DNA of 64,000 nt from Acidobacteriota bacterium (GTDB taxonomy: Bacteria > Acidobacteriota > Blastocatellia > Pyrinomonadales > Pyrinomonadaceae): positions 186,001 through 250,000 of the forward strand of contig JAFDVK010000032.1 in the NCBI GenBank assembly GCA_018269005.1. The letters are read 5' to 3'. This document shows, in pieces, positions 9,316-18,317 of this stretch. Below the pieces are notes generated by a model. That model ran no database searches. It was given only the letters and a program-made list of their open reading frames with translations, and was not told the origin of the DNA. Each line of letters opens with the position of its first letter. The first letter of the stretch is position 1. Position numbers and translations under genes: made by a program.

Positions 9316-10095
9316 TTACGACCTTTCAGCGTTCTCAGTCAACGCCTGCCACTCATCAAGACTCAATGATTCGGCTCGGCGTGTTAGATCGATCCCCGAA
9401 GCCTGACCAACAAGGCCGGCGAGAGTATTCTTTAGCATCTTCCGGCGTTGAGAAAAGCCTTTGGACACAAGCTTGCGAACTTCCACACGATCGAAAATAT
9501 TTTGCTCCTTCGGAATAAGCCGGACTACGCTGCTCCAAACCTTCGGCTGCGGACGAAAGGCTCCGGGACCGATATCGAAGCCCTTCGTGATCTCGAATGC
9601 GGCCTGTGCGATCACTGATAAAAATCCGCGATCAGGCGTGTTTTCGCGTGCAAGAATGCGGTCCGCCACTTCGCGTTGGAACATTAGGACAGCATCTGTA
9701 AATAGCTCCCTTTCTGAAATAAGCCGTTCAAGGATCGCTGTCGAGATGTTATAAGGCAGATTTCCGACAACTTTGCAGGGGGCTGTTATCATGTCGGCAA
9801 GACGGGTTTGAAGAATGTCCCGGCCAACCAGGTGAAACCCTTCTTCCTCGGCAAACTCATTCGCAAGGTCCGCTTGCAGATCATGGTCGATCTCAACCGC
9901 CCATATTTCTGCTCCCGAACGAATAAGTTCCCGCGTTAGAGCCCCGCGTCCGGGGCCAATCTCAATAACGCGATCACCTGATGTAAGACGAGCAGCTTTG
10001 ACGATACGCGCAAGAATGCCGGGATCGACAAGGAAATTCTGACCGAAGCGCTTCTTCGCGGCAGGGTGTTCGTGTAGTGTGCGGGGCTTCGGCAT
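9316..10095 (-). CDS. rsmA: 16S rRNA dimethyladenosine transferase RsmA (KsgA)
   Basis: This 259-residue protein is the enzyme that dimethylates two adjacent adenosines near the 3' end of 16S rRNA, a late 30S maturation step. The N-terminus has the typical KKRFGQNFL; the SAM-binding motif EIGPGRGALT is at about 45-54 and the catalytic NLPYNIS at about 112-118. Length and motif order are normal. The ATG at 10095 is 18 nt after the ribD stop. It belongs to the ftsY operon. Confidence 0.96.
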   Translation of the reverse strand: MPKPRTLHEHPAAKKRFGQNFLVDPGILARIVKAARLTSGDRVIEIGPGRGALTRELIRSGAEIWAVEIDHDLQADLANEFAEEEGFHLVGRDILQTRLADMITAPCKVVGNLPYNISTAILERLISERELFTDAVLMFQREVADRILARENTPDRGFLSVIAQAAFEITKGFDIGPGAFRPQPKVWSSVVRLIPKEQNIFDRVEVRKLVSKGFSQRRKMLKNTLAGLVGQASGIDLTRRAESLSLDEWQALTENAERS

Positions 10096-10113
10096 GGCGG
10101 AAAATGCCGCGTT

Positions 10114-11229
10114 CTAGCGCGTCAGAGGAGTTTCGGGGTAGCCCGTGACCTCGATGTCGCGTCCGAGCAGCGAGACCGCGACGCGCGAAAGCTGCAATGC
10201 GTCCGACATCTCCGCCGCACCGGCTCCTGCGAACGCCGTCGGCGCGTCATCACCTCCGATAACGAGCGGTGCGAAGATGATCGAGAGCTTGTCGATCAGC
10301 CCGGCGTCGCGAAAAGATCCCGCGACGGCCGAACCGCCTTCCACGAGCACGCTCTGAAGCTCCCTTTTGTGCAATTCCGAGAGGACGAAGTCGAGATCAT
10401 GCCCGCCGTGCTCGCAAAAAATGACCTCGACGCCCGCAGAAGCAAGCTTCTCGGCCGCCTCACCTTTCTCTGCGGTGAAAACGATCGTCGGCACGTCACG
10501 CGCAGTCTGCACAAGCTTGCTTTCGAAAGGCGTCGCGAGATGGCCGTCAAGTACGACACGCACCAGAGGCCTTCGTCGAGGCAGCCCGCTGCGATCAGTG
10601 AGGCTCGGATCGTCCACCGCGACCGTCGAACCGCCTACCAAGATCGCGTCATACTCGTGCCGAAGCGCCTGAACGCGGTTCCGAGCCTCATCACTCGAAA
10701 GATACGTCGAAACACTCGACGAGAGCGATATTCGCCCGTCGAGCGAGGCCGCGAGCTTCAAGTGAACGAACGGCCGACGCTTCTTGTGCCAGCAGAAAAA
10801 CTTTTCATTGAGCGCGGCAGCCTCTTTTTCGAGCAAGCCGGTCACGACCTCGATGCCCGCGGCACGCAATTCGTCAAAACCTTTGCCCGAAACGAGCGGA
10901 TTCGGATCTTCGACGGGACAAACGACCCGCGCAATGCCCGCGTTGATCAAGGCCTCGGTGCAGGGCGGCGTCTTGCCGTGATGGGAATGCGGTTCAAGCG
11001 ACACGTATGCCGTCGCGCCGCGAGCCTTTTCACCTGCCGCGTCGAGAGCGATCACTTCTGCATGCGTTACACCATCGTATGTATAGTATCCTTCGCCGAC
11101 GATCTCATTATTGGCAACGATCACGCAGCCGACGAGCGGATTAGGGCTGACGAGCCCGATCCCTCGTGAAGCTAGCGACAACGCCCGCTCGGAATATGCA
11201 ACATCTCGAAGTTTTTGTTTATCTTCCAC
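10114..11229 (-). CDS. ribD: Bifunctional riboflavin biosynthesis protein RibD
   Basis: This 371-residue protein has an N-terminal cytidine-deaminase-like domain (about 1-145) and a C-terminal reductase domain (about 150-371). It would catalyse the second and third steps of riboflavin synthesis: deamination of the pyrimidine and reduction of the ribosyl side chain. The deaminase motif has His56-Ala-Glu58, but the usual first zinc Cys (EPCSHHG) is His81 here (EPHSHHG), while the second Cys (C90 in PPC) is present. The start is GTG at 11229, only 6 nt after the ftsY stop, and rsmA follows after 18 nt. No FMN riboswitch is visible, consistent with internal placement in a housekeeping operon. Confidence 0.94.
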   Translation of the reverse strand: MEDKQKLRDVAYSERALSLASRGIGLVSPNPLVGCVIVANNEIVGEGYYTYDGVTHAEVIALDAAGEKARGATAYVSLEPHSHHGKTPPCTEALINAGIARVVCPVEDPNPLVSGKGFDELRAAGIEVVTGLLEKEAAALNEKFFCWHKKRRPFVHLKLAASLDGRISLSSSVSTYLSSDEARNRVQALRHEYDAILVGGSTVAVDDPSLTDRSGLPRRRPLVRVVLDGHLATPFESKLVQTARDVPTIVFTAEKGEAAEKLASAGVEVIFCEHGGHDLDFVLSELHKRELQSVLVEGGSAVAGSFRDAGLIDKLSIIFAPLVIGGDDAPTAFAGAGAAEMSDALQLSRVAVSLLGRDIEVTGYPETPLTR

Positions 11230-11235
11230 GAAATT

Positions 11236-12264
11236 CTATTCAAAAAGCCCGTTGACATAAGCTTCAGGTTCGAAGACCACGAGATCGTCTACCTGTTCGC
11301 CGATGCCGATATATCGGATGGGAAGGTCAAGTTCCTTTGCGATCGCGACCGCAATGCCTCCGCGAGCAGTGCCGTCGAGTTTGGTTATCACAAGGCCCGT
11401 AACATCCGCCGTCTTCATGAACTGCCGTGCCTGTTCAAGGCCGTTCTGCCCCGTTACCGCGTCGATGACGAGAAGCGTCTCGTGCGGCGCACCGGAGATC
11501 TCGCGGCCGGCGATTCGCTTCATCTTCTCAAGCTCGGCCATCAAGTTCGATTTATTGTGAAGCCTGCCGGCGGTATCGACGATCAGAACGTCCGAACCGC
11601 GGGCCTTGCCCGCAGCAAGCGCATCAAAAAGAACGGCCGCAGGGTCAGTTCCCTGTTTCTGCTGAACGATCTCGACACCGGCACGATTCGCCCAGATCTC
11701 AAGCTGATCGCTCGCGGCCGCCCGAAAAGTGTCCGCGGCACAGATCAGAACGTCGTTGCCCTCATTCTTGATCCGCTGCGCGAGCTTACCGATCGTCGTC
11801 GTCTTGCCGACCCCGTTGACACCGACGACCATCAAAACGTACGGCTTTATCGCGGCATCGACGCCAAGTTCGTCCGCGACTCCATGCTTTTCGGAGTTCT
11901 TCAAGATCGCGAGAAGTTCGTTCTTGATCGCCTTTTTCAGAGCATCGAGGTCTTTGATCTCGTCGCGAGAAACTCCCTTGCGGACCGTATCGAGAATGTG
12001 CATCGTCGTCGCGACGCCGATGTCGGTCGATATGAGCATCTCCTCGAGCTCGTCAAGAAACGCATCATCGATCTGCTTACGGCCTTCGAAGATCGTGTCG
12101 AGCCGGTCGTTGATCGAATTTCGCGTCTTCTCGATCGCTCGCGAAAACCGCACACCGAACTCACGCTCGACCGCCTCTTCCTGCGCCTTAAGCTCTTCAA
12201 GAGACTTGTCGAGGCCAAGCACGGACGCACTTTGCCCGCTTTTTCTACGCCAAAACAACTTCAT
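11236..12264 (-). CDS. ftsY: Signal recognition particle receptor FtsY
   Basis: This 342-residue protein is the SRP-receptor GTPase that docks ribosome-SRP complexes at the membrane. It has a short charged N-terminus, the four-helix N domain (about 40-120), and the G domain with [10 protein letters not shown] (P-loop), DTFRAAA, DTAGR and [10 protein letters not shown]. The long acidic A domain of E. coli FtsY is absent, as in many phyla. The ATG at 12264 is preferred to a TTG three codons upstream. A sigma70-like promoter lies at 12298-12326, so ftsY heads the operon with ribD, rsmA and rnj. Confidence 0.96.
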   Translation of the reverse strand: MKLFWRRKSGQSASVLGLDKSLEELKAQEEAVEREFGVRFSRAIEKTRNSINDRLDTIFEGRKQIDDAFLDELEEMLISTDIGVATTMHILDTVRKGVSRDEIKDLDALKKAIKNELLAILKNSEKHGVADELGVDAAIKPYVLMVVGVNGVGKTTTIGKLAQRIKNEGNDVLICAADTFRAAASDQLEIWANRAGVEIVQQKQGTDPAAVLFDALAAGKARGSDVLIVDTAGRLHNKSNLMAELEKMKRIAGREISGAPHETLLVIDAVTGQNGLEQARQFMKTADVTGLVITKLDGTARGGIAVAIAKELDLPIRYIGIGEQVDDLVVFEPEAYVNGLFE

Positions 12265-12297
12265 AGTCTGCAATGCAGAGGCAACCGCAAACTAAAG

Positions 12298-12326
12298 AGT
12301 ATAAAAGAATAGAAAGAGCCGGACAA
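12298..12326 (-). promoter_or_regulatory. Sigma70-like promoter of the ftsY operon
   Basis: The minus strand has TTGTCC (12321-12326), a 17-nt spacer and TATACT (12298-12303), 33 nt before the ftsY ATG. It is one of the best consensus matches in the window. Confidence 0.6.
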
Positions 12327-12342
12327 ACGACGCGGCCGCTGC

Positions 12343-14034
12343 TTACGAAGGAAGCTTCAGCTTTGAACGCGACTTGAACAGTAGATATCCGATCGCACAG
12401 GCGAATACCGCCCAAAGATAGAAGCCGATGAAGCTGGTAACGAACTTTGCAGGAATATTGCCGAGCATCGGCAAGCTGAACGGAGATAGGATGACGGCTA
12501 CGATCAGAGCCGCAAAACCTCCGACCACGACAAGGGCGAAGGCCATGAGCAGAAGCCGAACGTAATCAAGCCCGAGATTCCACATCGTGTCGAGCCCGAC
12601 GAGCGGATTTATCGTTGCTCGGATCGAGGTCGTATAGCCGGCCACGATACAAGCCGCTGGAAAATAGATAAGCCCCCAAAGCATAAAGATGCCGGCGAGA
12701 AGCATATATTTCATCCCGCGGCGCACGAAACTCTCGATCAGGGCCGTTTCGGGACCCGTTTGCCCTGCGGCAGGCAGATTCCGTTGCGCCTGAGCCTGTT
12801 TCGCAAGATTCTCGAATTCCTTGTTGAGTTCTGCCTGCCGCTGGTCGAAGTCCTGCTGAGCGGCGGCTGAATTCCCGCTCTCGGCCGCCTCGCTTGCGGA
12901 TGCTATGCGATCACGTTGAACGCTTGCCTGCTTGTTGAGCAGTTCGCGAACCTTCTCGGACTGCTCGGCTCCGCGTGCCGCATTCGGAAGTTCTGTCGCG
13001 GCGGGTATGGTGCTTTCCGCCAACTGCTGCCCGGGCAGTACACCGTCCTTGACGGCACCTAGAACGAAGAACGCCAGCACGATCATCATCGCGATGAAAG
13101 GGCCGAACGAGACAACGTATGCGGCAACGCTCAGGAAAAATGGACGTAGCACGTCCTCCCAGATCGAGAAGTCTTCGAAGGACGGCATAAAGTTCGCATT
13201 TGTTTCGCCCTTGGCGAATGCCTCTGCGGTATTCGACAGCACTCCGAAAGTGAGCATATTCGCGAACATAAAGCAGAATAGTGCCGCTACCCACATGAAC
13301 GGCCCACCGAAACCGGCGACCGCCTGTCCCGTCGAGAGTGCCGCATACATTGCACCGCCAACGAGAAGGCTGGTGCCAAAGTTGAACGGGTGGCTGATCG
13401 ATGTCGAAAAATCTGAAAAGCCAAAGCCGCCGCTTGAGTTGGCATTCTTGTGTTCTTCGCGGCGTTTCTTTGCTGCCTCTCCGACGGAATCGCACATCGC
13501 ACCGCAAGCCGGGCAGATCTTTACGCTCGCGTACGTCTTCGGACAGCCTTTACAAAAAAAGCCGCCACAACCGGTACAGACGTATGCGGTCGGATTGTCC
13601 TTGTGGGTTTGACAAAACCCGCGATCCGAATTTGCCGGCGGAGGTGTCGCAACTGAAGCGGCGACAGGCACGATGATACTTTCCGGCAGGCCCGAAGACT
13701 CTCCTTCGAGTGGGATGTTTTCATGCTCATTTAGGCCTAACAGATCTTCGGTATCGATCTCGTTGGCGGTACTCACGGTAAATTGTGTAGGATCAACCTT
13801 TTCAGTGACTCCGGCAGGAACGACTATGGGCTCTCCCTTTTCCACGGCCCCAAACACCAACGCAAGCGACGGCACGCGGCCTGCTTCTATCCAACGAAGA
13901 TTCCCTTTGCGAACCTTATCTGCGCGCAGCAAACTGCCCTCTTGGATCCACGTTGAGAGCTCCGTGAAGCTTCCTTGATATATCTGGCCACTGGCCTCGA
14001 CCTGCCAGATCTCTTGGTCGTGATGTTGTTCCAT
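12343..14034 (-). CDS. GYF-like / zinc-finger / multi-helix membrane protein
   Basis: This 563-residue protein has three parts. Residues 1-65 resemble the GYF_2 domain found at the start of many bacterial membrane proteins (IWQVEASGQIYQG, then LRWIEA). Residues about 145-195 hold a B-box-like or zinc-ribbon cluster with paired Cys and one His (CQTH, CTGC, CKGC, CPAC). The rest has about six transmembrane helices interrupted by a 90-residue Gln/Ala/Glu-rich coiled-coil-like segment (about 345-435), and resembles Yip1/DUF4013-type membrane domains. The function is unknown; the combination suggests a membrane protein with a cytoplasmic binding module. It ends 18 nt or more from its neighbours, and the HD-GYP gene follows directly upstream on the same strand. 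Confidence 0.75.
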   Translation of the reverse strand: MEQHHDQEIWQVEASGQIYQGSFTELSTWIQEGSLLRADKVRKGNLRWIEAGRVPSLALVFGAVEKGEPIVVPAGVTEKVDPTQFTVSTANEIDTEDLLGLNEHENIPLEGESSGLPESIIVPVAASVATPPPANSDRGFCQTHKDNPTAYVCTGCGGFFCKGCPKTYASVKICPACGAMCDSVGEAAKKRREEHKNANSSGGFGFSDFSTSISHPFNFGTSLLVGGAMYAALSTGQAVAGFGGPFMWVAALFCFMFANMLTFGVLSNTAEAFAKGETNANFMPSFEDFSIWEDVLRPFFLSVAAYVVSFGPFIAMMIVLAFFVLGAVKDGVLPGQQLAESTIPAATELPNAARGAEQSEKVRELLNKQASVQRDRIASASEAAESGNSAAAQQDFDQRQAELNKEFENLAKQAQAQRNLPAAGQTGPETALIESFVRRGMKYMLLAGIFMLWGLIYFPAACIVAGYTTSIRATINPLVGLDTMWNLGLDYVRLLLMAFALVVVGGFAALIVAVILSPFSLPMLGNIPAKFVTSFIGFYLWAVFACAIGYLLFKSRSKLKLPS

Positions 14035-14052
14035 GTTGTTCTTAGGTCGGGA

Positions 14053-15966
14053 TCAGGTAGCAAGCTCTAAGAGCTCTTCCTCCTCAGCTCCGACATTTGG
14101 CGGCCCATCGTTTGTTACGGGAGGGATGAAGAGTTCGCCATCCGATTGCGATGGAGCGGTTTCGGGTTGCTGGTCCTTCCCATCCTCTTGAGCTGCTTGT
14201 TGTTCCCGGATCGGCGCCATTTGGCGTACGATCCCATTAGCGACCTCACCGGCGTCGCAAGCCGCGACCAGAGCCTCAACAACACCGGACTCGTACCTTG
14301 TTCCGACAAGTTCGCGAAGCCTCGCAAGAGCTGCTTGGAGCTGCATTCCACGCGAGTAGGGTCGATCGATCGTCATTGCATCGAACGTGTCTGCGACGGA
14401 TACGATCTTCGCCTGGAGCGGGATCTCGTCGCCTTTCAAGCCCTGTGGGTATCCTTCACCGTTCACCATCTCGTGGTGCATGTACATACCCGGCAAGAAG
14501 TCCTTCATCGCGGGGATCTGCGACATGATCTTGTATCCCTTTTGCGGATGGGTCTTCATTATCTCGTACTCTTCATCCGTTAATGCCGCAGGCTTCTTTA
14601 GGATCGCATCGTCAATGGCTATCTTCCCGATATCGTGTAGAAGGGCGCTCATTTTTAGCGTCTCCAGTTCACTCTCAGGCATCCCTAAGCGTTTACCGAT
14701 CGCCACTGAAATACGGGACACGCGCTCGGAGTGGCCTCTCGTATACTTGTCCTTGCCGTCGATGGCCGCCGCAAGGGCCTTTACGGTACCGTAGAACAAT
14801 TCCTTGTTCTCCTCGGCCGCACGAGCAAGGTTTGCGATCTGCTCCTCGATCTTCTCGGACATCACGTTAAAACTTTCGCCAAGAGTTCCGATCTCCGTGA
14901 TGCTTCCTTCTTTGACACGTCTCGAAAAATCCCCGCCTGCGATCTGCTTTGCTGCAGCGGCCAGGTTTAGGAGGGGCGAGGTCATAAAACGCGATAGAAT
15001 AAGTCCGCCGCCGAGGGCGAAAACGGCAAACAGAAGGCTGATCATCCACGTTTGCCACTTCATTTCACCTACGATCGCCAAAGCCCGCGTTGTATCCTGC
15101 ATCGTAAAAACGCCGAAATTCTGATTCGTGCCGACGCGTGCGGTCGAATACGCACCGATCATGTCGTACTTTGTACCGGCTTCCTCGGCGGTGAAGGGCA
15201 CAAGGGCAGACTGCACCTGCGAGCCCGACTCGAGCCACTCCGAAACGATCTTAAGATCCGTCATCGGGCGACCCGACTCAACAAAACTCTTGTCCGGATG
15301 AAAGATAGTGCGTCCGCTGCGGTCAACCACAAAAATGATCGGGAGTCCTTGGCGCCAAAGATCCTCATTCCGAGCCCCGGAAATGCCGACGACGCCCTGC
15401 GCAATTTCCTGCATCGATGCGATCGCAACGATCTCGGCGGCGACGGCTCCGTTTATCCGGACCTCGCGGCTGAACGTCATTGCCAAAGTTCCGCTGCTGG
15501 AAATCCGCTGAGGCGGGCCGATCCAAACGCCGTCACCCTTCCGGTTATTCACCGCAGAGGCCGCAAGTTCTTCGACGTCGGCCTGCACAACGCCTGGACG
15601 GAACACGGAGAGCGAATCAACACCCACCGGCTTGATCGAGAGAGCGAGAAGATCGGGGTTCTGACGCAGGACTTCCCCGATCTTGGCCTCAGTCGCTTCG
15701 GCGGCAATTACTTTAGGATCGTGCGAGAGTTCGAGAGCAACACCAAGTCCTTCAACAATGGAATCAAAGCGTCTGCCGAACATTTCGATCCGACGAGCCT
15801 TCTCCTGTACTAGCTGGATCTGATATCGATTTTCAGCGGCCCGCAGTTCGGCGGCAGACTTGTCAGAAAGCGTCCAGCCCGTAAGCAACAGCGGTACGAG
15901 ACCGACGACAAGAAGTGTTGCGATCACGAAAAATATGAGACTGACCTTTTTTCGGAATGCGGGCAT
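14053..15966 (-). CDS. Membrane HD-GYP phosphodiesterase with Cache-like sensor and HAMP
   Basis: This 637-residue protein has an N-terminal membrane helix (about 7-30), a large extracytoplasmic sensor domain (about 35-300, dCache-like), a second helix (about 305-327), a HAMP linker (about 328-380) and an HD-GYP domain (about 395-580). HD-GYP enzymes hydrolyse c-di-GMP. The HD pair is H444/D445, the HHE motif is 497-499 and GYP is 505-507. The normally acidic residue in HHExxDGxGYP is Asn502, which may or may not affect metal binding. The C-terminus (about 590-637) is acidic and disordered. The ATG at 15966 is chosen because it puts a basic stretch directly before the first helix; a TTG at 16026 is an alternative start. 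Confidence 0.9.
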   Translation of the reverse strand: MPAFRKKVSLIFFVIATLLVVGLVPLLLTGWTLSDKSAAELRAAENRYQIQLVQEKARRIEMFGRRFDSIVEGLGVALELSHDPKVIAAEATEAKIGEVLRQNPDLLALSIKPVGVDSLSVFRPGVVQADVEELAASAVNNRKGDGVWIGPPQRISSSGTLAMTFSREVRINGAVAAEIVAIASMQEIAQGVVGISGARNEDLWRQGLPIIFVVDRSGRTIFHPDKSFVESGRPMTDLKIVSEWLESGSQVQSALVPFTAEEAGTKYDMIGAYSTARVGTNQNFGVFTMQDTTRALAIVGEMKWQTWMISLLFAVFALGGGLILSRFMTSPLLNLAAAAKQIAGGDFSRRVKEGSITEIGTLGESFNVMSEKIEEQIANLARAAEENKELFYGTVKALAAAIDGKDKYTRGHSERVSRISVAIGKRLGMPESELETLKMSALLHDIGKIAIDDAILKKPAALTDEEYEIMKTHPQKGYKIMSQIPAMKDFLPGMYMHHEMVNGEGYPQGLKGDEIPLQAKIVSVADTFDAMTIDRPYSRGMQLQAALARLRELVGTRYESGVVEALVAACDAGEVANGIVRQMAPIREQQAAQEDGKDQQPETAPSQSDGELFIPPVTNDGPPNVGAEEEELLELAT

Positions 15967-16101
15967 ACAGCGGACATTGCGGGCGGAAGATGGCGAGATG
16001 GAGCCGGAAAGTGGTTCCGAGCCCAAATCAATTCTATGTTAACTGTCGAGAATGGTCAACAAGTTTCAACGTTCAACAATATTGCTTTCTAGGGCGCGAG
16101 A

Positions 16102-16137
16102 ATGCGGAATGCGACGCACAAGGGACGCATTCCGCAT
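16102..16137. repeat. Perfect 12-bp inverted repeat (intergenic hairpin)
   Basis: ATGCGGAATGCG (16102-16113) and CGCATTCCGCAT (16126-16137) are perfectly complementary around a 12-nt loop. It lies between the HD-GYP gene start and the S9 peptidase stop. No T run follows on either strand, so it is not a classical terminator. The GCGGAATGCG core recurs in the hairpin at 61981-62026. Confidence 0.6.
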
Positions 16138-16182
16138 AATTGATCAAAGATCTCGTCGTACTGAAATGAGCGGTAACTTACC

Positions 16183-18222
16183 CTATTTCAGGTGCTTATC
16201 AAACCAATCCATCACGTGGCCGTACCAGAATTCCGAATTTTGCGGCTTCAGGATCCAGTGGCCTTCGTCAGGAAAGACGATCAGCTTCGAATCTACATTG
16301 TGCAGTTGAAGAGCGGTGAATAACTGAAGGCTCTGATCGACAGGCACTCGATAGTCCAACTCGCCGGCCGTCACGAGCGTCGGTGTGTTGAAGTTCTTAG
16401 CAAACTTGTGTGGTGACCAACGGTTATACAGCGTCGGATCGTCCCAGGGCATTCCCTTGAACTCCCAGCGAACGAACCAAAGCTCCTCCGTCGCGCCGGC
16501 CATGCTTTCGAGGTTATAAACTCCTGCGTGCGACACAAATGCTTTGAATTTGAATCTCGGGTCATTGTTGTGGCCGAGGATCCAATCAACCATATAACCG
16601 CCGTAGCTTGCACCCGCGGCACCGATCTCATTCTTGTCGATATAGCGGAGTCTCGACACGGCAGCTACGCCGTTCATTATGTCGCGATAAGCCTTTCCGC
16701 CCCAATCTCCTGAAACATCATTTACATAAGCCTGCCCATAGCCAGTGGAACCACGAGGATTAGGCATAAATACAACGTATCCGCGATTCGCGAAGATCTG
16801 AGGATTCCATCGATATCCCCAGTTATCGCCCCACGCTCCCTGCGGTCCGCCGTGAATCAATACGATCAGCGGATATTTCTTGCTCGGATCGAAGCTTGCC
16901 GGCTTGAGAATGAATCCGTGAGCCTTTTTGATAGCGCCCATCCACTCGAAATCTTCTGCTGAGCGAAGTTTATACGCCGCCATCGCAGCGTCGTTTACGT
17001 GCGTCAGCTGGCGCACCTCGCCTTTATCCGTTGAAGCGGAGAAGATCTCGGCGGGCTGAGCATTCGAACTCGCCGCAAACACGATCTGACGGCCATTTTC
17101 AGTAAGGCCAAGGTTCCCGGCATAGACATTATCCACAACCGGTTTGACATGTGTCGCGATCCGGAGACGAAAGTCCGGTTCGACCGGCACGCTGAATATA
17201 GGATTATGGCCCCTAAAATTCGCGGTAAAGTAGATGGTCTTGCCATCTGGCGAGACCGTTATGTTCGATGCCTGTTGGTCAAAACCCTGTGTTAGTTCTA
17301 CGATCTCGCCATTCGATGTGTTGTATCGCATGATCCGCCAGCGATCGGACTCAAAACCTGGCGTCGCCTGTGATAGAAAGAGCAGATACTTCCCGTCTTG
17401 CGCGTAAACAGGCGAAGTGTCATACCCGTTCATTCCTGCAGTAATATTTTTTGGATTGCCGCCATTTAGGTTTGCGATAAAGATATCGCTGTTGGTAGAG
17501 ATCGCTTCGACCTTGTCAGGATTTCGCAGATAGACAATTGAGGAGCTATCGGGAGAAAACTCGAAATCACGGCCAGTAGAGGCTGCGTACGGCGGTGAAT
17601 CGAAGTCTCCCGGCGTAACATCTCGAGCACTTCCTCCGTCAGAATCGACCACAAAGACGTGCGTCCGCTTGCGGTCACGCCATTCTACCCAGTGGCGATA
17701 GAGTAACCGCGTCGAAACGTGGGCTTTAACCTTGCTGTTCTCCGCTTTTTCGTCCTCAGTCCTATTACATTCGTCCGTGGCACATTCCGGATAGACGTCT
17801 GACGAGAAAGCGATCCACTTGCCATTTGGCGACCAGACCGGAGCGCTCGCTCCGGTAGAGATCTTCGTGACCTGATCCTTATCGTCGCCATTCGCTTTCA
17901 TCGTCCAGATCTGGCCGCCGGTAACAAAAGCGATCCTCTTTCCATTGGGCGACCAAACTGGCCCGGAACTCGAAGCCGGGCCGTTCGTGATCTGCTTCTG
18001 ATCAGATCCGTCCGCCGACATTACAAATATCTGGGTGTTGGTCTTGTTCGTGGATTTATCAACAATGCCGACCGTATAAACGATCTTCTTTCCGTCCGGT
18101 GAAACGGCGGGACTTCCGACACGCTTTACGTTTATCAGATCGTTGACCGTAAACTCGGATTGGCCAAATGCGACAACCACCGCCAATGCCATCACAAAGC
18201 AAAGTATTAGACTGCGTTTCAT
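16183..18222 (-). CDS. Secreted S9-family prolyl oligopeptidase-like peptidase
   Basis: This 679-residue protein has a signal peptide (residues 1-21), an N-terminal beta-propeller with WD40-like/TolB-type SPDGKKIVY repeats (about 30-420), and a C-terminal alpha/beta hydrolase domain. The catalytic triad is visible as Ser539 (GASYGG), Asp623 (ELDYRVP) and His655 (DEGHW), matching acylaminoacyl-peptidase or dipeptidyl-peptidase relatives that trim oligopeptides. A small Cys-containing insertion (CATDEC, about 147-152) could form a disulfide, consistent with export. The ATG at 18222 begins the signal peptide. The gene is divergent from the M28 peptidase; both probably serve extracellular or periplasmic peptide breakdown. 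Confidence 0.93.
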   Translation of the reverse strand: MKRSLILCFVMALAVVVAFGQSEFTVNDLINVKRVGSPAVSPDGKKIVYTVGIVDKSTNKTNTQIFVMSADGSDQKQITNGPASSSGPVWSPNGKRIAFVTGGQIWTMKANGDDKDQVTKISTGASAPVWSPNGKWIAFSSDVYPECATDECNRTEDEKAENSKVKAHVSTRLLYRHWVEWRDRKRTHVFVVDSDGGSARDVTPGDFDSPPYAASTGRDFEFSPDSSSIVYLRNPDKVEAISTNSDIFIANLNGGNPKNITAGMNGYDTSPVYAQDGKYLLFLSQATPGFESDRWRIMRYNTSNGEIVELTQGFDQQASNITVSPDGKTIYFTANFRGHNPIFSVPVEPDFRLRIATHVKPVVDNVYAGNLGLTENGRQIVFAASSNAQPAEIFSASTDKGEVRQLTHVNDAAMAAYKLRSAEDFEWMGAIKKAHGFILKPASFDPSKKYPLIVLIHGGPQGAWGDNWGYRWNPQIFANRGYVVFMPNPRGSTGYGQAYVNDVSGDWGGKAYRDIMNGVAAVSRLRYIDKNEIGAAGASYGGYMVDWILGHNNDPRFKFKAFVSHAGVYNLESMAGATEELWFVRWEFKGMPWDDPTLYNRWSPHKFAKNFNTPTLVTAGELDYRVPVDQSLQLFTALQLHNVDSKLIVFPDEGHWILKPQNSEFWYGHVMDWFDKHLK

Positions 18223-18317
18223 AGGCTTAAGATTTTCGTTCCCTAAATTTGTTACTGCTTTGGCAACATTATTGCACAAACTCGCGTAAACTGGAGAAGA
18301 TAGCTAAGTAACAAGGT

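Noticed and set aside
11215..12312. A 365-codon plus-strand frame
   Set aside because: Antisense shadow of ftsY, favoured by GC-rich third positions.
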